DNA of 64,000 nucleotides from an uncultured Clostridia bacterium (GTDB lineage: Bacteria; Bacillota; Clostridia; Christensenellales; UBA1242). Shown here piece by piece: positions 35,473 to 43,338 of this stretch. How positions within the stretch are numbered: position 1 is the stretch's first letter; each line of letters begins with the position of its first letter. A program made the position numbers and the translations under genes. The stretch covers positions 191,015 through 255,014 of the forward strand of contig CAKVHW010000001.1 of the NCBI GenBank assembly GCA_934754495.1, written 5' to 3'. The notes under the pieces are model-generated. The model ran no database searches. It had not been told where the DNA came from and was given only the letters and a program-made list of their open reading frames with translations.

Positions 35473-35501
35473 TTGACTTTAAAGTTATTAAGTATTAACA
35501 T
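35473..35501 (+). promoter_or_regulatory. Promoter of the S-box/metK transcript
   Basis: TTGACT (35473-35478), 17-nt spacer, TAACAT (35496-35501). Confidence 0.7.
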
Positions 35502-35513
35502 ATAAATACCATA

Positions 35514-35637
35514 AAGAGTGTGCGAGGGACAGCCCCTTTGACCACACAGCAACCTAGTGAAAACCAAGGTGCTAAAGGCTGATCGATGGGATTGCCGTTA
35601 TTTTGATATCCTGTCGGTTTCGATGGGATTTTTTTGT
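35514..35637 (+). promoter_or_regulatory. SAM-I (S-box) riboswitch controlling metK
   Basis: The aptamer core is clear: TGTG/CACA P2 base, GAGGGACAGCCCC, ACAGCAACCT and AAGGTGCTAA. The expression platform is a terminator, ATCCTGTCG (35608-35616) with CGATGGGAT (35621-35629), followed by TTTTTTT. An identical CGATGGGAT at 35584-35592 competes for the same strand as the antiterminator. High SAM should therefore stop metK transcription. P1 was not fully resolved by eye. Confidence 0.88.
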
Positions 35638-35676
35638 ATTCTCTTTGTGGTTAAATAAAAAATTTCAAGGAGAATT

Positions 35677-36804
35677 ATGAAAATGAAAACAACAAAAGAA
35701 AAATTAAAAAAACAAACAATAAAAATTTTGACCAGTGAAAGTGTTAATATTGGGCATCCAGACAAAACTTGCGATGTAATTGCAGATTCATTTCTTGATG
35801 AAGCACTAAGGCAAGATCCAAATGCCCAAATGGCAGTGGAATGTGCGATAAAGGACGATAAACTTTTTGTTTATGGAGAAGCCACAACAACAGCAAAAAT
35901 TGACTATGATGGCATTGCAAAATCGGTTTTAAAAGATGTTGGCTATAAAAACGACTTTAAAGTAATTAAAGAAATTAGTGAGCAAAGTCCAGATATAAAT
36001 CAAGCGGTAGTAAAACAAGAACTTTGTGCAAATGACCAGGGAATTGTGTATGGTTATGCTACAAATGAAACCGATGAGTATATGCCACTTCCCATTGTAA
36101 TTGCACATAAACTTATGCATGTTTATGATAAGTTTAGAAGAAATACTAACAACTTTTTTGCCGATGCCAAAAGTCAAGTGTCTGTAAAATATGTTGATGA
36201 TAAACCAATTAGAATTGTAACAGTGCTTGTTTCGGTATCGCATAGTGTAGAACTTAAATTAAAAGAAGTACAGGATATTATTCAAAAAAATGTGGTTGAT
36301 GTTGTTTTGGCTGAGTATGGTGAGATGGCAAAAGATGTTGATGTAATAATTAATCCAAGCGGAAAGTTTACTGTGTGGGGTTCGTTTGGTGATAGTGGCT
36401 GTGTTGGACGTAAAATTGTAGTAGATACTTATGGTGGAATAGGTAGAGTTGGTGGCGGTTGTTTTAGTTCTAAAAACGCAACTAAAGTTGATAGAAGTGG
36501 TGCATATTATGCAAGATATGTTGCAAAAAATATTGTAGCCAATGGGCTTGCAGATAGGTGTGAAATACAAGTATCGTATGGAATAGGGCTTAATAAACCA
36601 GTTTCAATAAATATAGACACTTTTGGCACTGAAAAAAAAGATATTGGCAAAATATATAAATTTGTTGACAAAAAATATAATTTTTCACCAGATAATATGA
36701 TAAAGGAGCTGGGACTATTAAAACCAATTTACACTCAAACCGCCTGCTATGGTCATTTTGGAAATCCAGCCTTTCCTTGGGAGCAAATTAAACATATTAA
36801 GTAG
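35677..36804 (+). CDS. metK: S-adenosylmethionine synthetase (divergent)
   Basis: This enzyme makes SAM from methionine and ATP. The 375-residue protein has ESVNIGHPDK (ATP site), GDSGCVGRKIVVDTYGG, and GGGCFSSKNATKVDRSGAY, all recognisable MetK motifs. The usual GDAGLTGRK and GGGAFSGKD forms are changed, and it is about 20 residues shorter than most bacterial MetK. The upstream S-box supports the assignment independently. AAGGAG is 4 nt from the first ATG and 10 nt from a second at 35683, so either may be used. Confidence 0.93.
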   Translation: MKMKTTKEKLKKQTIKILTSESVNIGHPDKTCDVIADSFLDEALRQDPNAQMAVECAIKDDKLFVYGEATTTAKIDYDGIAKSVLKDVGYKNDFKVIKEISEQSPDINQAVVKQELCANDQGIVYGYATNETDEYMPLPIVIAHKLMHVYDKFRRNTNNFFADAKSQVSVKYVDDKPIRIVTVLVSVSHSVELKLKEVQDIIQKNVVDVVLAEYGEMAKDVDVIINPSGKFTVWGSFGDSGCVGRKIVVDTYGGIGRVGGGCFSSKNATKVDRSGAYYARYVAKNIVANGLADRCEIQVSYGIGLNKPVSINIDTFGTEKKDIGKIYKFVDKKYNFSPDNMIKELGLLKPIYTQTACYGHFGNPAFPWEQIKHIK

Positions 36805-36882
36805 AAAGCATTTAATTATGTTTTTTTAAATATCAATGCAGTCGCTGTTAATGTTTATGAAATATTATTAACGAAATCAAGT

Positions 36883-37410
36883 TTACAATTTAGGATTGTA
36901 AGGTTGAATATTTGTGATTGTTGGAAATATATATGTGATGTGTTTCATAAACGATTCAGGATTTATGTCTTTATAGTGTAGATATGTAAAAAATTCGCCT
37001 TGCCAAATAAAAGTATATTTACCATGTTTCATGCCATTTTTCATATAAAAACGGTGTCTTTTTATACGATATTCATAGTTTTTACTTTTGGGGTCAAGCT
37101 CTTCCACGTCAACAACTATTGGAAGTTTATATTTTCGTTTTAGCCAAGAAAGACACTTGCTGCCATAACCTTGTCCACGGCAATCAGGTATTATTGCAAA
37201 ATAGTTGAGATGGATAAAGTCTGGTTTTACTAAAAAGTGCATCATTCCAACAAGTTTTTTATCTTTGTATTGACCAACTAATTTAAAATTTTTAAAAACA
37301 CCACTAAACAGTCCGTTAAAATCTACTCTTTCATTTTTAGGAAAACTTTCAAAATACACTTTTTTAAAATCATTTGCTGTTGCTAAATCAGAACACTCAA
37401 TATATTTCAT
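36883..37410 (-). CDS. GNAT-family N-acetyltransferase
   Basis: The 175-residue protein has the acetyl-CoA-binding motif A (YFAIIPDCRGQGYGSKCLSWL, about 71-91) after an HFLVK beta strand. The substrate is unknown. AAAGGAT precedes the ATG. It is convergent with metK with only 78 bp and no clear terminator between them. Confidence 0.87.
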   Translation of the reverse strand: MKYIECSDLATANDFKKVYFESFPKNERVDFNGLFSGVFKNFKLVGQYKDKKLVGMMHFLVKPDFIHLNYFAIIPDCRGQGYGSKCLSWLKRKYKLPIVVDVEELDPKSKNYEYRIKRHRFYMKNGMKHGKYTFIWQGEFFTYLHYKDINPESFMKHITYIFPTITNIQPYNPKL

Positions 37411-37535
37411 AAACCACTTATCCTTTTAGTGTTATAATTTTATCATTATTGTAAATAACTTGTCAAACTTAAAACCGTTTTGATTTACGGATAAATCATT
37501 ATAAAAAGTGAATGTTATGCTTTAAACATTTTGCC

Positions 37536-37597
37536 ATTCACAAACATCGTAAAGTAATGTTTTATTGTCATAAAACAAACTATTGATGTTTGTGAAT
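37536..37597. repeat. 62-bp nested intergenic palindrome
   Basis: The outer arms ATTCACAAACATC and GATGTTTGTGAAT are 13-bp perfect complements. The inner arms TGTTTTAT and ATAAAACA are 8-bp perfect complements around TGTC. There is no T run. It lies in the 330-bp gap between the acetyltransferase and permease genes, upstream of the permease promoter. Confidence 0.8.
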
Positions 37598-37612
37598 TGT
37601 GGGGTGTATAAG

Positions 37613-37641
37613 TTGTAAAAAACAATTTGCTATGGTATAAT
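37613..37641 (+). promoter_or_regulatory. Permease promoter
   Basis: TTGTAA (37613-37618), 17-nt spacer, TATAAT (37636-37641). Confidence 0.65.
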
Positions 37642-37737
37642 TCATATAATGTGAACGATTGGAAGCCTTGCTAAAAGATAAAAAACATTTAGGAAGTGAA
37701 TTTTAGTAAGTTTAATTTGCTATGGAGATGTGTATTA

Positions 37738-38922
37738 ATGGAAAATACAAAAGACACTGCTCAAAAGAAAAAATTTACTGCGATTTTAAGAAAAATAGGT
37801 GTTTTTTTTAAAACGAACATCATTTTTACAGTGATTTTAATATTTGCCATAGTTTCATGTTTTTTTGTGCCAATCGACAAGGAATATTTAGGGTATTTTG
37901 ATTGGGGAACAATTGCTACAATTTTTATGATTTTGTTGGTTGTTGCAGGGCTTACGCAAATCAATTTTTTTGAAAGAGTTGCGAGATTTATTGTAAAAAA
38001 GTTTAAAAACACGCGAAGCATTATTATGTGTATGATATTCCTTACATACCTTTCTGCAATCTTTAATGCAAATGACATGTCTTTGCTAACACTTTTGCCA
38101 TTAAGCTATGTTGTGTTAAAATATACAAACAATCTTAAATACTGTGCTTTTACGTTTATTATGCAAAACATCGCTAGCAATTTGGGTGGAATGCTTGTTC
38201 CAATAGGAAATCCTCAAAACCTATACATTTACTCCTTTTATCATTTATCGTTGTGGGAGTTTTTAAAAATTATGGCACTTCCAACACTTTTTGCATTAAT
38301 TTTAATAGTAGCTGTTTGTATGTTTGTAAAACGTGAGCCACTAGAATTTAAAGATGAATATAGTGAGCAAGTAGATAAAAAAGTACTCATAGTATTCCTT
38401 ATATTGTTTGTCGTTGTCTTGTTGGCTGTTTTTAGAGTAATTCCTTGGTGGATTTCACTAATAATTGTATCAAGTGTTGCATTGGCTGTACAACCAAAGG
38501 CTTATTTGGGGGTGGACTATACAATTCCATTTACATTTATAATATTTTTCATATTTGCTGGAAACATTGCTCGCATTCCGGCTATTACGAATTTTCTTGT
38601 TTCGGTTATTGATAAGCATGTTTTCCTAACTGCATATTTGGGCTGTCAGGTTATATCAAATGTTCCAACAACCATTCTTCTTTCAAAATTCACAAACAAT
38701 TATGCCGAACTGCTTGTGTCTGTAAATGTGGCAAGTTTGGGAATCATTTTCTCATCACTTTCTGGAATAATTGCACTAAAAGAATATATTAAAGTTGCAA
38801 AAAAAGAAAACTTTGATAAAAAAAGAGGTGCTTGGTATTATATTGGCATGGATACATTATTTAATATTGTTGGTGCAATAATCCTTGTTCCGTTAAGTTA
38901 TTTTACAATTGGTATTATATAA
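37738..38922 (+). CDS. ArsB/SLC13-like (ion transporter superfamily) permease
   Basis: A 394-residue membrane protein with about ten helices. Its two re-entrant signatures resemble the ArsB/NhaD and CitM/SLC13 families: IFNANDMSLLTLLPL, GGMLVPIGNPQNLYIY, and the second-half ISNVPTTILLSKFTNNY. These families carry anions such as arsenite or dicarboxylates; which applies here cannot be read from sequence, and no arsR/arsC genes are near. The ATG at 37738 follows GGAG; an upstream TTG would add 14 residues that do not look like part of the family. Confidence 0.85.
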   Translation: MENTKDTAQKKKFTAILRKIGVFFKTNIIFTVILIFAIVSCFFVPIDKEYLGYFDWGTIATIFMILLVVAGLTQINFFERVARFIVKKFKNTRSIIMCMIFLTYLSAIFNANDMSLLTLLPLSYVVLKYTNNLKYCAFTFIMQNIASNLGGMLVPIGNPQNLYIYSFYHLSLWEFLKIMALPTLFALILIVAVCMFVKREPLEFKDEYSEQVDKKVLIVFLILFVVVLLAVFRVIPWWISLIIVSSVALAVQPKAYLGVDYTIPFTFIIFFIFAGNIARIPAITNFLVSVIDKHVFLTAYLGCQVISNVPTTILLSKFTNNYAELLVSVNVASLGIIFSSLSGIIALKEYIKVAKKENFDKKRGAWYYIGMDTLFNIVGAIILVPLSYFTIGII

Positions 38923-38956
38923 AAAAGACACCTCACTAGCGTGAGGTGTCTTTTTT
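38921..38956 (+). terminator. Bidirectional terminator after the permease
   Basis: AAAAAAGACACCTCAC and GTGAGGTGTCTTTTTT form a perfect 16-bp stem with a TAGC loop. Confidence 0.95.
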
Positions 38957-39001
38957 GTTGTTTTACTAAAAACATTTATTATAAAAAAATCTATATTGTT
39001 T

Positions 39002-40051
39002 TTATAATGTGTTATGTTTACATTTTTTACATAATGGAGCCAATGGAATATTATATACTTTTAGTATTTTTTCGGTATTATTGTAAACATCAATTAAGAA
39101 GTCAACTGATGGATACCCCCCCCCGATGCCGTTGTATGGAATATAGGGTGAAAGCATTGGCATACAGCCACACTTACATATTTCAGTAACTGCCTTCAAT
39201 GTATCTTCTTTGCTTTCAAGTCCCACAATCAAACCTGACCTAACATTTTCCATTCCAAACTCTTTACTTGCAAGACTTAAGAATTTAAAATATCTATCTT
39301 TGCCCATGTGAGATTTTTCTTTACAATACTTTGAGCAAAGTTCATCATTGTATAGTTCAAGATTAATGGCAAGACCCTTTACACCTATTTCTTTTAAATG
39401 TTTAATATATGGCTCGTATTGAGTATCATCAAAATATGAGTCAAAGCCTCTAGGAGTCATCATTACGTCAAAATCGTAATTAGGATACTTTTTACAGAAA
39501 TACTCATATACATCGGTAAGATACTTCAAGTCGCAAGGTCTAGGGCTTCCTCCGGATATAAGCACATGGGTTACTCTGTTGTCTTTAAATGCTTCTTTTA
39601 GTGCTTCATCCATTTCTGCAATACTATTTTTCTTGTAAGGTGTTTCGTTCATGGAACAATAAGCGCATGAATTATTGCACCCACTTATAGGGTTTATTCT
39701 AGCTCTATCAAAATGTACATTAACAAAGGTGGTTAGAGGTGTTCCGTTATTGTTTTTCTGGCAATTTATCATAAATGGTGAAGGTTTCCATATTTTAATA
39801 GGAATAAGTTTCCCTTCATATTCTAGTTGTATCTTATTTTGATTGTTATAAGTGATTTTGTATTTTGAGTCACTATTGATGTGGGCGGTCAAATATCCAC
39901 CATTCATTTCTATCATAATTCCAGTTGTTGTGACATAATCATCATTAAAAAACTTTTTCCCATAGTTTTCAATAAGAAAACTTAGTGCAGATTTTTCAAG
40001 ACAAACACCGGACATCATTAAATTAATCTTTTGTTTATCAAATTTTTTCAT
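39002..40051 (-). CDS. Radical SAM enzyme of the rSAM/ATP-grasp operon, with a 9-G tract
   Basis: The 349-residue protein has an N-terminal region of about 115 residues that I cannot place, then the radical SAM cluster CNNSCAYC (near 125-132) and the barrel (GGSPRP, TPRGFDSY, NLELY, SGLIVGLES). The C-terminal extension ends LCKKCKHNTL, whose Cys pair may hold or assist a second cluster. A run of nine C at 39116-39124 (nine G in the gene) encodes the three glycines of GIGGGYPS. Slippage there would remove the last 38 or so residues. Its ATG overlaps the stop of the ATP-grasp gene by 4 nt, so the two work together. Confidence 0.87.
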   Translation of the reverse strand: MKKFDKQKINLMMSGVCLEKSALSFLIENYGKKFFNDDYVTTTGIMIEMNGGYLTAHINSDSKYKITYNNQNKIQLEYEGKLIPIKIWKPSPFMINCQKNNNGTPLTTFVNVHFDRARINPISGCNNSCAYCSMNETPYKKNSIAEMDEALKEAFKDNRVTHVLISGGSPRPCDLKYLTDVYEYFCKKYPNYDFDVMMTPRGFDSYFDDTQYEPYIKHLKEIGVKGLAINLELYNDELCSKYCKEKSHMGKDRYFKFLSLASKEFGMENVRSGLIVGLESKEDTLKAVTEICKCGCMPMLSPYIPYNGIGGGYPSVDFLIDVYNNTEKILKVYNIPLAPLCKKCKHNTL

Positions 40052-41016
40052 TTACATTCCTTTATTTTTATTACATTCTTTTTAAATTCAGCTTCATTAT
40101 AAAATGCCATATAATTAAGTTCAAACAAACTTGGCAAGCCTTTTTGTATTAATAATTTATCAAGATGTTCAGACGATGCTTGAAATCTTGGGTTTATCTC
40201 CATAAAGTATAAATTGTCGTCTTTTAAAATATAATCAACACCACAAATACCGCGATAACCTGCATGCTGTAGTTTTTTTGCAATGTTAATTGTGGTATTA
40301 TTTATTAATTTTTTTACTTTATTGTCTAAAGACTTATAGGTGTCAAAATCCCAACCATCGTAATTAAGTTCTTTTCCAACCTTTATGTTTTGATAAGAAC
40401 CTTCAAAAATATGGATATAATTGTTTGAAATCATAAATGTGTTGTTCAAAGATATTGAATTATCTACATAACCAGAAACCGAATAAGTTATTTTATGGTT
40501 TAAGTTTTTCAAAATACTATTACTTTTGTCTAATAGGTGAGTTCCGTATCCGGCAAAACCCGAGGGTTGTTGTACCACAAATTTATCACAATTATTTCCA
40601 AAGGCTGTTTGCATTTCTTCAAAAGAAATATCCTTTGCTTTAAAATATTTGTATTTTAAACAGTTGGTTTCACTAGTCAAAAACTCTCTACACTTAGGTT
40701 TATTATTTAGTGTTTTTACTAAGTCGATGTTGTTTGTGCATATAATTTTGTCTGTATTTTTCATGAATTCAATAGATGCTTGATTATACAACATAAAGCA
40801 ACAGTCGTTATCTTCTTTTTTGATTTTGTTAATAATTTTATCGTAAAATTTTGATATGGTCTTAAAGTTTTTTAAATCATTGTAATCTAGTTTTTGTTTG
40901 TAGATGTTTTCAAAACAAATATCGTTTTCGTCACCACCTTCAAGCACAACTAGTTTTTTAAAATAATTATTGTTACTAACAAGTTTTTTCTTTAATCCTA
41001 AATAGTATATGTTCAT
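40048..41016 (-). CDS. ATP-grasp ligase of the rSAM/ATP-grasp operon
   Basis: The 322-residue protein has an ATP-grasp fold: a substrate/N-terminal domain (1-100), an ATP lid with VVQQPSGFAGYGTHLLDKS (about 147-165), and the metal-binding end GICGVDYILKDDNLYFMEIN followed by PRFQAS. ATP-grasp enzymes form amide or ester bonds from an acyl-phosphate. Which amino acid or peptide it uses is unknown. AGAGG precedes the ATG. It is the first gene of a two-gene operon with the radical SAM enzyme and no obvious precursor peptide, which points to a small-molecule or dipeptide product. Confidence 0.85.
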   Translation of the reverse strand: MNIYYLGLKKKLVSNNNYFKKLVVLEGGDENDICFENIYKQKLDYNDLKNFKTISKFYDKIINKIKKEDNDCCFMLYNQASIEFMKNTDKIICTNNIDLVKTLNNKPKCREFLTSETNCLKYKYFKAKDISFEEMQTAFGNNCDKFVVQQPSGFAGYGTHLLDKSNSILKNLNHKITYSVSGYVDNSISLNNTFMISNNYIHIFEGSYQNIKVGKELNYDGWDFDTYKSLDNKVKKLINNTTINIAKKLQHAGYRGICGVDYILKDDNLYFMEINPRFQASSEHLDKLLIQKGLPSLFELNYMAFYNEAEFKKNVIKIKECK

Positions 41017-41140
41017 GCTAATTCCTCTTGTACAACACCATGTTGATGTATGATAAATTTATAAATATAATACTACACATATATTAAAATACAAAATAAT
41101 TTTTCGACAAAATTTTACACCATATTAGTAATAGCTTTTT

Positions 41141-41187
41141 TAAAAAAAACTGCACGCATTTCTCATTTTCACGAGGGTGCGTACAGT
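41141..41187 (-). terminator. tRNA-Ser(GCT) terminator
   Basis: On the minus strand ACTGTACGCA pairs with TGCGTGCAGT (one wobble), followed by eight T. Confidence 0.85.
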
Positions 41188-41194
41188 CCACTAC

Positions 41195-41285
41195 TGGCGG
41201 AGAAAGAGGGATTTGAACCCTCGCGGCGTGTTACCGCCCTACACCCTTAGCAGGGGCGCCTCTTCGGCCTCTTGAGTATTTCTCC
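41195..41285 (-). tRNA. tRNA-Ser (anticodon GCT)
   Basis: Acceptor GGAGAAA pairs with TTTCTCC, discriminator G, and CCA is encoded. The anticodon loop CTGCTAA gives GCT. The long variable arm and the GGTTCAAATCC T arm are intact. Confidence 0.97.
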
Positions 41286-41332
41286 GAATTGTGCAAGTTA
41301 ATAAAAAGAGGGGATTTTTAACTTGCAAGGAT

Positions 41333-41361
41333 ATTTTAACAAAACAAACAACATATGTCAA
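41333..41361 (-). promoter_or_regulatory. tRNA-Ser(GCT) promoter
   Basis: On the minus strand: TTGACA (41361-41356), 17-nt spacer, TAAAAT (41338-41333). A perfect 10-bp inverted repeat, TGCAAGTTAA (41292-41301) and TTAACTTGCA (41318-41327), lies in the short leader before the tRNA. Confidence 0.8.
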
Positions 41362-41503
41362 TAAATACCTTTAAAGTTTTTAAAAAACCTTAAATAGGTA
41401 TTTTTGCGTGATTTTCATTAAAAAGCGGGCTATAAAAATTTTTTTGTTTAAATCATTTTGAGTTTTTTGCGAAAAATAGTATTATAATAAAAAAGGTGTG
41501 AAA

Positions 41504-42877
41504 ATGAAAAATAGGAAAATTGCGAGATTTGCTATTTTAATAATGTGTATGTTTGCACTATGTATTAGTTTTTCGGCTGGCAGGGGTGCGGTTTTTGCTG
41601 ACTCAACGGGGGCGCAAGTTACCGATAGTAAGGTTGGTGATAGTGCACTGTATAGCAAACTAAAAAGCCTTGCACTTAGAACGGAAGGTGTGCAAACTAT
41701 TAGAGATAATACATTTAATAAAAACTTGACCGCTTATGTAAACTTGGACTTAAGCGGAACATCATCTCAACAAATTTCAGATATTAGTGGGTTAAAGTTG
41801 TTTACCTTAAACTTCACAAAAACTCTTAACATTTCAAACAATGCGCTTACCGAGGTTGCGGCAGATGTTTTAGCTAGCATGCCAAACTTGGAAACCATTA
41901 TTGTAAGCGGAAACCAACTAACATCGTTAGACCTAACAGGTTGTTATAAAATAAAAGTTGTAGATGCTAGCGATAACAGTCTTACTAGTTTTAATGGTGC
42001 AGATATAAATCCTGCAGATTGTAGTATCGATTTAAGTAAAAACAGATTTTCAAGCATAAAACATATTACGTTGCCACAACAACCAGTTGGTTCTACTGGC
42101 ACAGTAAGACTTTACAACAATAATATTCGTGACCTAGAAACAGTAAGTGGTTACAATATTTACTTAGGGCTACAAGGTTTAACATTTAATGATACAACAG
42201 TACTACAAAAAGCAGATACAATTAGATATTATAAATCAGACGAAGTGCACCGCATAAAAACGGTAATTGCAAAAGCTGGCACACCAGTGGCAACAATTTG
42301 CGATTGGAAAGTTACTAAAAACTACGAAGAATATGCTTTGGAAGTAGGTGAATACACAGTAAGTTATTACTATGTAGATGCTTCAGATGAAAATACAAAT
42401 CTAGACATCTCCACAAAGATGCATCGTGTAACAACTACTGCAGATTCATATTATTCTAAGGTTTCAGGTATTTTAAAATACTACAATAATCAATACAATG
42501 AATTTACTGTTATTCCTACTGTTCCAACATATCAATACATGATTAACGATACCTTGTATGATGAAAGTGAAGTTACTAGATTAAAATCTAAAGCGACAAT
42601 TATGTTGTCAGCAGATTCTAATGCAGACATTTACTACAAATTTGGCGAAAATGGCGAATGGAAAAAAGGCAAAGAAATTAAACTAACCAAAGGCGGAAGT
42701 TATTTTATAGACGTTAAGGCTGTTGTAGATGGCTATGAAAGTCGCACAACAACAATCTTTATTAATGCTAATGCAAACCTTAACATTCCTACAATTTTGC
42801 TATTACTAGCAATTGTATTGGGTGCAGGTATTCTGTTTGGGGTAGGATATCCACTAATAAGAAAATATGTGCTTTAA
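41504..42877 (+). CDS. Leucine-rich-repeat surface protein, membrane-anchored
   Basis: The 457-residue protein starts with a signal peptide (about 1-32, cleavage near VFADS). Leucine-rich repeats of internalin type span about 70-200 (for example FTLNFTKTLNISNNALTEV and LETIIVSGNQLTSLDLTGC). Two beta-rich, probably Ig-like, modules follow, then a single C-terminal membrane helix (about 427-448) with the short tail RKYVL. There is no LPXTG sorting motif, so it stays in the membrane, like the giant protein in this window. It should face outward and may bind host or other surface ligands. The ATG at 41504 is preferred over a GTG at 41498 that overlaps the ribosome site. Confidence 0.85.
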   Translation: MKNRKIARFAILIMCMFALCISFSAGRGAVFADSTGAQVTDSKVGDSALYSKLKSLALRTEGVQTIRDNTFNKNLTAYVNLDLSGTSSQQISDISGLKLFTLNFTKTLNISNNALTEVAADVLASMPNLETIIVSGNQLTSLDLTGCYKIKVVDASDNSLTSFNGADINPADCSIDLSKNRFSSIKHITLPQQPVGSTGTVRLYNNNIRDLETVSGYNIYLGLQGLTFNDTTVLQKADTIRYYKSDEVHRIKTVIAKAGTPVATICDWKVTKNYEEYALEVGEYTVSYYYVDASDENTNLDISTKMHRVTTTADSYYSKVSGILKYYNNQYNEFTVIPTVPTYQYMINDTLYDESEVTRLKSKATIMLSADSNADIYYKFGENGEWKKGKEIKLTKGGSYFIDVKAVVDGYESRTTTIFINANANLNIPTILLLLAIVLGAGILFGVGYPLIRKYVL

Positions 42878-42890
42878 AATGTTTAAAGTG

Positions 42891-42919
42891 TTGACAATCT
42901 TGCCACACAAGAGTATTAT
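42891..42919 (+). promoter_or_regulatory. Promoter of the T-box/glyQS transcript
   Basis: TTGACA (42891-42896), 17-nt spacer, TATTAT (42914-42919). Confidence 0.8.
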
Positions 42920-43090
42920 ATTATTAAATCCGTTTAAGGCAAGTGGCGATTGCTTAGGAAATGATTAAATATCATTCGCTTTTAAAGTTTGGCGTAACAA
43001 AACAATTAAGGTGGGTGTTTACCAATTAGGGTGGAACCGCGGTTTAGAAAAAATCGTCCCTATGCAAAGTCTTTTTGCATAGGGTTTTTT
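42920..43090 (+). promoter_or_regulatory. T-box riboswitch controlling glyQS
   Basis: The conserved T-box TAGGGTGGAACCGCGG is at 43027-43042. A terminator follows: CCCTATGCAAA (43058-43068) with TTTGCATAGGG (43074-43084) and TTTTTT. Uncharged tRNA-Gly should stabilise the antiterminator and raise synthetase expression. A GGC in the Stem I region could be the specifier, but I could not fold it with certainty. About 245 bp of AT-rich DNA with no gene separates the terminator from glyQS. Confidence 0.93.
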
Positions 43091-43338
43091 ATTTGCTTTG
43101 TTGTAATGCATTATGTAAAATTTAATTAAATTTTATGGTGTTTGAAAGTGTTTAAGATATTAAAAATATTAATTTACATTAATTATTAAACAATATTCTA
43201 GTGAAATGCGTCAAATTTAAAACATATTAGATAATGTCTAAAATGCAAATATTAAAAAGCAATAAACAACAACTTTGTGACAAAAAGTATATAGTTTTTG
43301 ACAAAATATAAAAAATAAAAAAATAAGGAGAATATATT

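Noticed and set aside
37696..37737. A 14-residue N-terminal extension of the permease starting at a TTG
   Set aside because: The ATG at 37738 follows GGAG, and the extra residues do not resemble the start of this transporter family.
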